Source of the DNA: Kribbella steppae
GTDB taxonomy: Bacteria > Actinomycetota > Actinomycetes > Propionibacteriales > Kribbellaceae
Direction of reading: 5' to 3'
Assembly (NCBI RefSeq): GCF_004342025.1
Contig: NZ_SLWN01000018.1
Location: 124,001-188,000, forward strand
Length of the DNA: 64,000 bases
The position numbers were made by a program, and so were the translations under genes. This document shows positions 26,575-34,430 of this stretch, one piece after another. Each line of letters starts with the position of its first letter. The first letter of the stretch is position 1. The notes beneath the pieces were generated by a model. It was given only the letters and a program-made list of their open reading frames with translations, ran no database searches and was not told where the DNA came from.

Positions 26575-27822
26575 TCAGGAGGGTGGTGGCGTGGTAGTCA
26601 CGACCGTTGTCGCTCGCGGGAGGTCGCGCACCGACCGCGACACCAGTGTCAGCAGCGAGATGGCGACGTAGGCCACGCCGGCCACCACCATCACCTGCTG
26701 GATGCCGAACGCCAATCCGAGCGGACCGAACAGCAGCTGGCCGACGGGGATCGCGATGAACGAGCCAAGCATGTCGTAGGAGTAGGCGCGCGAAAGCATC
26801 TCGTCCGGCACGTGCTCCTGCATGGCGAGGTCCCAGCCCAGACCGAAGACCTGGCTGCCGATGCCGGCCAGGAAGGCCGCCACCATCGCCGCCACGAGCA
26901 CGGGCTCGAGGCCGAGGACCAGCATCGGGAGGCCGTTGAGGACCATGGCGAGCATCCCCCACAGGAGCGGCCTTCGGAACGAGATGCGAATCAGCATCAG
27001 CGAGCACACCAGGAAGCCGACCGCCTGGGCCGAGCGGATCAGTCCCCATCCGGCCTCGCCGATGTCGGTCTGGGTGGCGAGCACTGGACCGAGGGTGTTG
27101 AACGCGCCGCTGGTGATGGCATTGAGTAGGGAGAACGCGGCAACGACCACCCAGAGCCACGTGGTGGAGCGGAAGTAGGTCCACCCCTCGCGCAGGTCGG
27201 CGATGGCGCCCTTGCTCTGTTGTCCCTCGGCCGGGCGCGGGATGCGCACACGCGTGAGGGCCAGCGTCGCCAGCAGGTACGTCGCTCCGTCCACGGCCAG
27301 GGCCCAGCCCGGTCCGACGACGACCACGAGCACACCGCTCACGGCCGGACCGAGCACCATTAGGGCGTTCTCGGGCACGGCGAGCACGAGGTTCGCCGCC
27401 TTGAGTTGGTCGCGTGGTACCAGCTGAGGGAGCACACCTGCCAGGGCCGGCATACCCGCGGCGGTGGCTGTGCCGTTGAGCGCGGCGAGCGCTGCCAGCT
27501 GCCAAATCTCGGCGGCACCGCTGAGCACCAGCGCGGCCATCGCCAGCTGGCTGAGACCGGATACGACATTGGTCGCCTGGATCACCAGGGTCCGGCCGAA
27601 CCGGTCGGCCAGCACGCCGCCGGCCAGCAGGAACACGACCATCGGGATGCTGTAGGCGGCCAGGACCGTGCCGAGCGCGGTCGCCGAACCGCTGACCTCC
27701 AGCACCGCGAAGGCGAGTGCGACGCCGGCCATCGTGGTGCCGGCCCGGTCGATCAGCCGGGACAACCAGTAGTAGCGGAAGTTCGGCTCGCGGAGCGGGG
27801 CGAGCGCGGAGGCGTCGCTCAT
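26575..27822 (-). CDS. MFS transporter, EntS/DHA3-like
   Basis: A 415-aa 12-TM exporter-type MFS protein. It shows FRYYWLSRLIDRAGTTMAGV, PMVVFLLAGGVLADRFGRTL (motif A) and LAGVLPQLVPRDQLKAANLV, typical of the enterobactin-exporter/macrolide-efflux group. The substrate is unknown. Its start overlaps the stop of the ArsR-type regulator by 4 nt, so both are made from one transcript. It converges on ackA with 15 nt between. Confidence 0.9.
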   Translation of the reverse strand: MSDASALAPLREPNFRYYWLSRLIDRAGTTMAGVALAFAVLEVSGSATALGTVLAAYSIPMVVFLLAGGVLADRFGRTLVIQATNVVSGLSQLAMAALVLSGAAEIWQLAALAALNGTATAAGMPALAGVLPQLVPRDQLKAANLVLAVPENALMVLGPAVSGVLVVVVGPGWALAVDGATYLLATLALTRVRIPRPAEGQQSKGAIADLREGWTYFRSTTWLWVVVAAFSLLNAITSGAFNTLGPVLATQTDIGEAGWGLIRSAQAVGFLVCSLMLIRISFRRPLLWGMLAMVLNGLPMLVLGLEPVLVAAMVAAFLAGIGSQVFGLGWDLAMQEHVPDEMLSRAYSYDMLGSFIAIPVGQLLFGPLGLAFGIQQVMVVAGVAYVAISLLTLVSRSVRDLPRATTVVTTTPPPS

Positions 27823-28346
27823 CGCCGTGCCTTCCTGGTCATCTGGAACGTCCAGGACGTGGCGCTGACGTGCACTGTGCCCGGCGTCCGGGGTGGCTGG
27901 TTGTGGTCGTGCATCAGCGCGGACGCCTCCATCAGCAGTTCGCGCACGCGCTCCCAGACCTCAGGCGGCACCCAGCCGTCGAGGTCGCTCAGATGGCTGG
28001 GAGTGCGGGCCCTGCGCTGCCGCATGCGCCGCTCGAGCTCGCGGGCGAGCGCACGTACCTCGGCGACCTTGCTCTCCGTAGTAGCGCGAGGGCGACGCTG
28101 TCCGCGGGCCTCGTGGGGGTAGCGGTAGCGCTTCGCGACGCCGCCGCGGATCCGCTCCTCGCCCGCCTCCACGATTGTTCCCGAATCGAGCAGGAGCCGT
28201 AGGTGGTACGACGCGTTCGCATGGGTCAGGTCGAGCTCCCGGGCCACCTCGGCGGCACTCATCGCCGAACCGGTCAGCAGCGAGAGGATGCGAAGCCGGA
28301 CCGGGTGAGCCACCGCCCGCAGATCCTTGATGTCGTCCCCGGTCAT
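27819..28346 (-). CDS. ArsR-type helix-turn-helix regulator
   Basis: About 175 aa from the ATG at 28346 (MTGDDIKDLRAVAHPVRLRI). The winged helix is AMSAAEVARELDLTHANASY, HLRLLLDSGTIVEAGEERIR. The C-terminal 100 residues are helical with an Arg-rich stretch (ARELERRMRQRRARTPS) and a tail of unknown role. No Cys cluster for metal sensing is seen, so it is likely a non-metal ArsR. It leads the two-gene unit with the MFS exporter. Confidence 0.88.
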   Translation of the reverse strand: MTGDDIKDLRAVAHPVRLRILSLLTGSAMSAAEVARELDLTHANASYHLRLLLDSGTIVEAGEERIRGGVAKRYRYPHEARGQRRPRATTESKVAEVRALARELERRMRQRRARTPSHLSDLDGWVPPEVWERVRELLMEASALMHDHNQPPRTPGTVHVSATSWTFQMTRKARR

Positions 28347-28356
28347 CGCACCCTCA

Positions 28357-28409
28357 CTCCCCAACACCTCTTGGGGAGCACACTGCCCGAAGACCGCACC
28401 AACCGTCAA
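28357..28409 (-). promoter_or_regulatory. Promoter and palindromic operator of the ArsR-MFS unit
   Basis: CTCCCCAA-CACCTC-TTGGGGAG (28357-28378) is a perfect 8-bp inverted repeat 11 nt upstream of the ArsR start. On the minus strand TTGACG (28404-28409) and CAGTGT (28380-28385) could be -35 and -10 boxes 18 nt apart, which puts the transcription start inside the repeat. Autoregulation is the simplest reading. Confidence 0.55.
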
Positions 28410-28749
28410 ACACTTATTGGACAGTCCGAAGCTCCGCGAGTCCCTGCTGTGCCCGGCGCGGGAGCTAGTGCGGCGTCAACGAACGTTGGGCTCGTCACCG
28501 ACCTCCCACCGACCGGCCTGGAGCACCCACTGTGGTGGGTCGACCACGATGCCGTTCAGTGCGGCGGTGTGGTTTGGTCGTCACCTCTGACGGGTCCGCC
28601 TCGTGCAGTTCGACAGGACGTATGCGCCTGCTGCCAGCCATTCCAAGCCTGAGCCCACCCGGTATGCGGCTCGATCGCCGGGCACCTCCTGTCGAACTGC
28701 ACCAATCTGACCGGACCGATGACAACCCCAACGTTTTCTGGATGCGGCA
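28410..28749. repeat. Non-coding stretch with a 16-bp perfect inverted repeat
   Basis: No convincing gene lies here. GTGCAGTTCGACAGGA at 28603-28618 is repeated inverted at 28687-28702 (TCCTGTCGAACTGCAC), with 68 nt between. The flanks show weak further symmetry. It could be a long-stem structure, paired binding sites, or the ends of a small degenerate mobile element; no target duplication or transposase is visible. Confidence 0.6.
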
Positions 28750-29088
28750 CTAGCTGGTGGTGGGTTTGTAGTAGAGGGCTACTGCGCCGGTTTCGAAGGC
28801 GGTTGAGCTGATGAGGTCCAGGGGTTGCTGGGTCTTGAGCTCGTCGTACCAGGTGGCGCCGGGTGAGTAGGTCGGGTAGACGAAGAAGCGGTACTCGTCG
28901 ACGAGGCCGAGGCGGACCAGGGTCTGGGCGAGCTTCGCGCCGCCGGACAGGTGGATGTCCTCGCCGGGTTGGGTCTTGAGATCCTCGACGAACGACCGGA
29001 TCTCGTCATCGGTCGACACGACCACCGGTTCGGCGTTGTGCCACTCGAGCGTCAGTTCCGGGTCGGTCGTGAAGACGAACTTCCTCCG
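28750..29088 (-). pseudogene. Dihydrofolate reductase family protein, C-terminal remnant
   Basis: The minus strand encodes KFVFTTDPELTLEWHNAEPV, EDIHLSGGAKLAQTLVRLGL and VDEYRFFVYPTYSPGATWYD up to a stop, the second half of a RibD-C/DHFR-like protein. The first 60-70 residues, with the NADPH-site start, are missing. Upstream the sequence changes into an AraC-type 5' end in another frame. An internal ATG at 29025 has no good ribosome site. Confidence 0.75.
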
Positions 29089-29284
29089 TCGGCACCCGAG
29101 CGGTCGTGGCGCCGGACTCCGGCCCCTGGACCGCCACCCGCCACGTACGCCCGGCGCGCCAGGCGACCAGCGTCCAGTGCGCGGTCGCGATCGACGTCAT
29201 CCGGTCGATGGCGTCGCTGCGGCTTCGCCAGACCCGCTCGATGTACGGCGATTCCGACGGCCGATCGTCGAATTCGATGGCCAC
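29089..29284 (-). pseudogene. AraC-family regulator, N-terminal remnant
   Basis: From a GTG at 29284 the frame reads VAIEFDDRPSESPYIERVWR, then IDRMTSIATAHWTLVAWRAG and VAVQGPESGATTA. This matches the N-terminal domain of a group of actinobacterial AraC-type regulators. The helix-turn-helix half is missing, and the frame is lost at about 29089, where DHFR-like sequence begins. Regulators of this kind often precede DHFR-like genes, so one deletion probably joined the two. Confidence 0.6.
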
Positions 29285-29334
29285 CTCACGACACTCGCAC
29301 ACGCCCGGCTCAGCGTCGAACCGCCGATTCAGGC

Positions 29335-29369
29335 GCCGGAGGCGGCGCACGTGGTGTGCCGCCTCCGGC
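29335..29369 (-). terminator. Hairpin behind the heparinase-like gene
   Basis: GCCGGAGGCGGC (29335-29346) and GCCGCCTCCGGC (29358-29369) form a perfect 12-bp stem with an 11-nt loop, 50 nt past the heparinase-like stop. There is no clear U-run, as is common in high-GC genomes. Confidence 0.6.
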
Positions 29370-29419
29370 TGTTCCCACCGGGAAGACTGATAGTTGCATT
29401 TCGCAACTTCAGTGTGTCG

Positions 29420-31372
29420 CTAGCCGGCACGATAGAGCGAGCCGCCACCGGAGATGGCGATCGAGGCGAGCTTGCCCCCGACGTTGAGGTTGACGATGAA
29501 CGTCGTACCGGACCAGCGCGTGGTGTAGGTGACCGAGCCGGCGGCGCGCACCGGGACGACGAAGGACAGGATCGACGCCGACTTGCCCGATCGCGCCAGC
29601 ATCAGCGTCGGCGCGGACTTACGGACATAGCTGCTCGGGTAGTACCAGCCCTGGATCGGGTTCGTCTGGGCCTGCTTGATCAGCGTCGCGCCGGCGGGCA
29701 ACGCCTGCTTGAACGGCACCTGGAACATGATCGTCTTGGTCGAGTCACCCGGCGCCATCGCCACCGCCGTCGTCCGCGAGTACACGGTCGCCCGCTGATC
29801 CGGCGGCAAATGCCACAGTGTCTGGAACGCCTGCGCGGTCGTCGCCGACGCGCGATCCCAGGTGACCATCAGATCCGGGTCCTTCAGCACCAGGACCGAG
29901 CGGACGCGGCTGATCCCCGTCCCCGGGGCATCGGTGAACTGATACGCCTCTGCGTTCGCCTTCACCGACGACGCGGTCAACCGTGTCACCGGGTTCAGGT
30001 CTTTCGACAACGGCGTCGTCATCACACTGTGCGCGGCCGGGCTCATGACCCAACTGCGCCACACACCAGCCGAGTACGCCGCGTACCCGCCGTCGATGAT
30101 GATGTCCCGGCCACGGGCGGTGTAGGTGATGCTGGTGTGATCGCTGTGCCCGTGGAACGCCCGCGCGGGACCGAACCTGATGCTGTACGTCGACTCGCCC
30201 GCGAACCCCCTGGTGGGATCGGTACCCCAGCCAGTGCGGCCGAAGACGTAGCCGGCCGAGTAGATCCCGACACGCCACGGCGGCACCGTCCCCTTCGTCC
30301 CCTTGGAGCCGGCGTACTCCATCGGCGTTCCCACCCACGGGTACGTCGCCTGGAGCTCGGTGTCACCGAGTTGGTGGGTCTTGCCGAGCGAGGTCGTCGC
30401 CAGCGCCAGCCACTTGGCCAGCAACGCCCGCCGGCTCGCGATCGTCGTACCGGGGTCGACGCCGCAGTTCTGCATCACGGCCACGGCACGGCCCCAGAGC
30501 GAGTAGTTGAACGCCGCGTACCCGGTCGATTGCTCGTTCGTCGAGCCCTGCGAGTCGATGGAGGTGGTGATGCCTTGGGCAAACCGCTGCTGGGCGAGGT
30601 TCTTGTAGTCGGTCCGGCCCAAGGTGCAGCCGACGCCGAACAGCGCGATGCTCTCGTCGGTGCCGTGGTTCCACGCCCCGCTCCAGTTGTACGTCAGGAA
30701 CCTCGCGTGGCTGAGGAGTGCCGCGTCGACCCACGTGTAGCGGGCCGGCAACGTAGTCACCTTCAGTCCGGACAAGATGGCCTGCCGCAGGCAGATCATC
30801 ACGTTCGTCCGGTGCATGGTCGACTCCCAGGCACCGACGTTGCCCTTCCACGAGTACGGGTTGTCGCGATACCAGTCGTACGCGATCGTGTTGACCCGCG
30901 TCAGCGCGGTCAGATTGCCCTGGCTCGCCGCGACGATGCCCTGGCCGAGCCAGCGCAGCGAGTGGAACCACATGTACCAACTCGCGTTCTTGTACGGATT
31001 CGCCAGCCAGTTGATGTTTCCGCCGCCGTTGCCGACCTTGTACGGCGCATAGGGCCCCCAGGCGAACACATCGCCGTACAGGTTCGTCAACGGGTTCGTC
31101 CGCTCGATCCCGCTGTAGCCCGGACACGCATAGAAGGGTGCCGCCAGCGTCTGGACCTTGTTCGTCCCGATGTCGGTGGCCGGCGGCGCAGTCGGGGGTA
31201 CGACGTTGCTGCCGCCGGGCGCGAACTGTGCCTCGCCCGGCCCCTCCGGCGCGGGCACGATCTGCATGCCCGGCGTGGCCGCCGGTGTTCGAGTATCTCC
31301 TGTTGCCGTTCCGGCGCCCAGCACCAGAGCGGCGATCCCGACGGCCGCACCGGCCGCACTCGTGAATCGCAT
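29420..31372 (-). CDS. Secreted heparinase II/III-like polysaccharide lyase
   Basis: About 650 aa. A signal peptide (MRFTSAAGAAVGIAALVLGA) starts at 31372 after GGGGAAGGA. Residues 80-330 are the alpha/alpha-barrel-like part (WYMWFHSLRWLGQGIVAASQ; TYNWSGAWNHGTDESIALFG with a likely catalytic Asn-His). The later beta-rich domain has the family motif RAFHGHSDHTSITYTARGRD, IIIDGGY. Such lyases cleave uronic-acid polysaccharides such as heparin-like glycans or alginate; the substrate here is not known. It is monocistronic, with a polysaccharide deacetylase gene upstream on the same strand. Confidence 0.85.
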   Translation of the reverse strand: MRFTSAAGAAVGIAALVLGAGTATGDTRTPAATPGMQIVPAPEGPGEAQFAPGGSNVVPPTAPPATDIGTNKVQTLAAPFYACPGYSGIERTNPLTNLYGDVFAWGPYAPYKVGNGGGNINWLANPYKNASWYMWFHSLRWLGQGIVAASQGNLTALTRVNTIAYDWYRDNPYSWKGNVGAWESTMHRTNVMICLRQAILSGLKVTTLPARYTWVDAALLSHARFLTYNWSGAWNHGTDESIALFGVGCTLGRTDYKNLAQQRFAQGITTSIDSQGSTNEQSTGYAAFNYSLWGRAVAVMQNCGVDPGTTIASRRALLAKWLALATTSLGKTHQLGDTELQATYPWVGTPMEYAGSKGTKGTVPPWRVGIYSAGYVFGRTGWGTDPTRGFAGESTYSIRFGPARAFHGHSDHTSITYTARGRDIIIDGGYAAYSAGVWRSWVMSPAAHSVMTTPLSKDLNPVTRLTASSVKANAEAYQFTDAPGTGISRVRSVLVLKDPDLMVTWDRASATTAQAFQTLWHLPPDQRATVYSRTTAVAMAPGDSTKTIMFQVPFKQALPAGATLIKQAQTNPIQGWYYPSSYVRKSAPTLMLARSGKSASILSFVVPVRAAGSVTYTTRWSGTTFIVNLNVGGKLASIAISGGGSLYRAG

Positions 31373-31602
31373 GAATGGTCCTTCCCCCCACCGTCGCCGA
31401 CCGCGGCGACGCCATCGAAGGCTCGGGTCGCGATTGCTCACCAGAGCCGAATGTCGCGACCTGGGCAGGAGCCCCTCGCCCCCACCCAGAGGTCGACTGT
31501 GCCGACGCACGTGCTCGGGCATGGCCGCGGGCCTGCCCCGTGCGACTTGCCGTCGGCGAGCACGCGGACTTCCGCGGGGGCGGACCACTCGTCGAAGAAG
31601 AT

Positions 31603-31625
31603 CTCGGCCTGAAAATCAGGCCGAG
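31603..31625 (-). promoter_or_regulatory. Perfect 10-bp stem hairpin upstream of the heparinase-like gene
   Basis: CTCGGCCTGA-aaa-TCAGGCCGAG lies in the 353-nt gap 31373-31725. It could end transcription from the deacetylase gene, or be an operator or leader structure of the lyase gene, whose start is 230 nt further. No other feature was recognised in the gap. Confidence 0.5.
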
Positions 31626-31725
31626 CGTGACCGCTGAAGCTCCGTCACCAAGAACCACCACCCCCTACCGCAATCCCCCACACTTGGCATGATGCACCCA
31701 AGTCACCAAAAGTTGTGACGACTTC

Positions 31726-32595
31726 TCAGTCGGGGTAGATGGTTGAATCCGCACTGACAGTTGGCGGTGTTCGAGGCAGCAGGGCGCGGTCGGAGCTCGC
31801 GGCGGCGGCCAGGTCGCGGCAGCGGGTGAAGTGGACGTCACCGCACGACTGGGCGTACTCGATCAGATCGCGCACGGCGAGCAGCCGGCTCGGGCGGCCG
31901 GACAGGAACGGGTGCAGGCAGAGGTTGAACAGGCAACGGTAGTGCCGCATCGCGTCCAGTTCGGCCCGCCACAGCTCGAGGACCTTGCGTGGGGACTCGA
32001 TGACGGACCCGATCTGGGGGGACGGGAGGTACGCGTACTGCTCCCAGTCGTCCAGCGACCAGTGCACCGGAAGCTCCACGACCGAGCGGTCGTCGACGGC
32101 CAGGACATAGGGCCGGTCGTCGCCCATCAAGGACGAGTCATACGACAAGCCGTGCGAGGCGATCAGGTCGAGGGTGACCCGGGTGGCTTCCCACAGCGCG
32201 GCCCGGTGCCCGCTGATCTCGATGCCCTGGGCATCGAAGACCTCGATCGCCCGCTCGAAGTCCGCGCGTTCCTCCGCCGCGGTCAGCGACGTCGGCGCGC
32301 GATGACTGTACGAGTGGTGCGCGACCTCGTGCCCTCGCTCGACGATCGTTGCCGCCAGCCCCGGTCGCTGCTCGGCCACCCAGCCCGGGACGAAGAAGGT
32401 CGCCGGTACGCCGAGATCCGCCAGCAGCTCGAGGATCCGGGGTACGCCGACATCCGGTCCGTAGGCCTGGTGCGACATGGTCATCAGGTGGTCGGCGTAC
32501 CGCCGCCCGGCTGCGAGGATCGGCGTCTCGGCATCGACGTCGAAGGTCAGCGTGACAACGGCTGCCGCCCCGCCGTGCCACGTCGTGACCGTCAT
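31726..32595 (-). CDS. Polysaccharide deacetylase family protein
   Basis: About 289 aa with the NodB-homology fold: TLTFDVDAE holds the metal-binding Asp pair, and GHEVAHHSYSHRAPTSLTAA holds the His-x3-His site. FHGHR-like chemistry is replaced by EISGHRAALWEATRVTLDLI. Relatives include peptidoglycan or chitin deacetylases and some allantoinase-like PuuE proteins. No signal peptide is seen, so a cytoplasmic small-molecule substrate is possible. ATG 32595 is chosen because it overlaps the flavoenzyme stop by 4 nt (ATGA). Confidence 0.85.
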   Translation of the reverse strand: MTVTTWHGGAAAVVTLTFDVDAETPILAAGRRYADHLMTMSHQAYGPDVGVPRILELLADLGVPATFFVPGWVAEQRPGLAATIVERGHEVAHHSYSHRAPTSLTAAEERADFERAIEVFDAQGIEISGHRAALWEATRVTLDLIASHGLSYDSSLMGDDRPYVLAVDDRSVVELPVHWSLDDWEQYAYLPSPQIGSVIESPRKVLELWRAELDAMRHYRCLFNLCLHPFLSGRPSRLLAVRDLIEYAQSCGDVHFTRCRDLAAAASSDRALLPRTPPTVSADSTIYPD

Positions 32596-33719
32596 AACCG
32601 ACCAGTCTGCCACTGCCTCACGTTCGCCAGCGTCACCGTCGGCTCCAGCATCGTCCGGTCGAACCTGGTCAGTTCCAGGTTCTCGGCCAGGCGTCGCGGC
32701 AGGTCCGGGTTCGCCAGTGCGCCGCGGGCGACGGCCAGTAGATCGGCATGTCCGTCGGTCAGGACGAGGTCGGCCTGAGCGGGATCGTGCATCCCGCCGT
32801 TGGCGATCACCGGCAGGCCGCTGATCCGCCTGGCGAGTCCGGTGAGCGTGTGCCCACCCTGCAGCCGGGCTGTCTCCAGCCAGTCGCGGCCCTCGCTCGC
32901 GATATGCAGGTAGTCGATGCCGGTCGCTGCCAATCCGGAGAAGATCACCTCGGCGTCGTACGCGCCTCCTGGCCAGCGGTACTCGAAGTCGTTCACCTTG
33001 GTCTGCGACAGCCGTACGCCGACGACCAACTCCGCCGGCGTCGCCGCCACGATGGCCTCCGCGACCTCGGCGGTCAGCCGGATCCGGTTCGCCACCGGTC
33101 CGCCGTACGTGTCGGTGCGCTCGTTGGTGTAGACGGTGAGGAACTGGTCGAGCAGGTACCCGTTCGCCGCGTGGATCTCCACGCCGTCGAAACCGGCCTC
33201 CTGGGCCCGCACCGCCGCGGCCGCGAAGCCGGCGATGATGTCGTCGATCTCACCGGCCGAAAGCTCTCGCGGCGTGGGCCAAGGGCCGCGTCCGCCGTAC
33301 TCGGGCATCATCTCGCCGACCGGCTGCACGGCCGATGGCCCGACCAGTTCCGAGCGATGGGGGTTGCCCTGCGAGATGGCACCCGCGTGCATCAGTTGAG
33401 CGATGATCGGCCGGCCCGCCGCATGGACCCGCCCGGTCACCTCCCGCCAGCCCTCCACCTGCGCCGCGGTACTGAGTCCCGGCTGGTTCAGGTAGCCCTG
33501 GCTGTACGACGAGTCCGGGTAAGTGCCTTCGGTGATCACCAGGCCGAAACCGCCCTCGGCGAACCTGGCGTAGTAGTCAGCCATCTCGGCCGTCGGTACG
33601 CCGTCCGGGGTCGCGGACACCCGGGTCATCGGCGCCACGGCGAAGCGGTTGGACAGGTCGATACGGCCGAGTCGGGTCGGCGCCAGGGCAGGGTGAACAC
33701 GAGTCGTTGTCTGATCCAT
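32592..33719 (-). CDS. Old yellow enzyme-type NADH:flavin oxidoreductase
   Basis: About 375 aa, an FMN-dependent TIM-barrel ene-reductase. It shows APTRLGRIDLSNRFAVAPMT, RPIIAQLMHAGAISQGNPHR, GFDGVEIHAANGYLLDQFLT (the His-x2-Asn site) and VIANGGMHDPAQADLVLTDG for the phosphate site. OYEs reduce activated alkenes and electrophiles. The start is ATG 33719 or the nearby GTG 33728. Coupled to the deacetylase gene downstream. Confidence 0.92.
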   Translation of the reverse strand: MDQTTTRVHPALAPTRLGRIDLSNRFAVAPMTRVSATPDGVPTAEMADYYARFAEGGFGLVITEGTYPDSSYSQGYLNQPGLSTAAQVEGWREVTGRVHAAGRPIIAQLMHAGAISQGNPHRSELVGPSAVQPVGEMMPEYGGRGPWPTPRELSAGEIDDIIAGFAAAAVRAQEAGFDGVEIHAANGYLLDQFLTVYTNERTDTYGGPVANRIRLTAEVAEAIVAATPAELVVGVRLSQTKVNDFEYRWPGGAYDAEVIFSGLAATGIDYLHIASEGRDWLETARLQGGHTLTGLARRISGLPVIANGGMHDPAQADLVLTDGHADLLAVARGALANPDLPRRLAENLELTRFDRTMLEPTVTLANVRQWQTGRL

Positions 33720-33836
33720 GCCGCCCACTTCAGCACCCCAGGTCCTCAGCGATCGATGGAGTGAGGTACAGCAATCGCTCCCGACACTAGAGATTCCTCC
33801 ACTGAGTTCCCCAGCTCATCCTGGTTGGGTCATCCC

Positions 33837-34430
33837 ATGACGCAGACAGTTGTCCGTACTCTCGTGCCCGCGCGCACCGGGCGAGCCGTTCGGGTTGCAC
33901 AGGGCAGTCAGGTTCGGGTCGTCGACGTTGCCGGGCAGCAGGTCGGCGACCTCTTCGCGTACGTCGCTTCGCCGTCGGGGATCACCGACGAGCACCTGAG
34001 CGCGTCGCACACCCGGGCGGCCACCAGCCGGCTGTTCCCGGCGATCGGTGAGGCGTTCGTGACGGACCGACGCCGGCCGATCCTGACGCTGGTCGACGAC
34101 AGTTCGCCGGGCCGGCACGACTTGCTGATCGCCGCCTGCGACGACGCCCGGTACGCCGCGCTCGGCGTACCGGATCATCCGTCGTGCGCGCGGAACCTCC
34201 GGGCAGCGCTCGACGTCGACGTCGTACCGCAGCCGGTGAACGTCTTCATGCGCGTGCCGGTCGCCGCCGACGACACGCTGGACTGGTTGCCTGCAGCAAC
34301 AGCACCGGGCGACTCGATCACCTTCCGCGCCGAGCTCGACTGCGTCGTCGTGGTGTCCGCCTGCCCACAGGACCTGACCGTCATCAACGGCGCCCGGCCG
34401 ACCGACCTGGCGATCGAGATCCTGCGCTAG
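33837..34430 (+). CDS. DUF1989 (urea carboxylase-associated) family protein
   Basis: About 197 aa, beginning MTQTVVRTLVPARTGRAVRV. It shows VVDVAGQQVGDLFAYVAS, LSASHTRAATSRLFPAIGEA, a Cys-containing CDDARYAALGVPDHPSCARN motif and PGDSITFRAELDCVVVVSAC. Members lie beside urea-amidolyase and purine or amino-acid transport genes, with a proposed but unsettled role in nitrogen-compound breakdown. It converges on the PucR gene with a 4-nt overlap of ends. Confidence 0.87.
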   Translation: MTQTVVRTLVPARTGRAVRVAQGSQVRVVDVAGQQVGDLFAYVASPSGITDEHLSASHTRAATSRLFPAIGEAFVTDRRRPILTLVDDSSPGRHDLLIAACDDARYAALGVPDHPSCARNLRAALDVDVVPQPVNVFMRVPVAADDTLDWLPAATAPGDSITFRAELDCVVVVSACPQDLTVINGARPTDLAIEILR

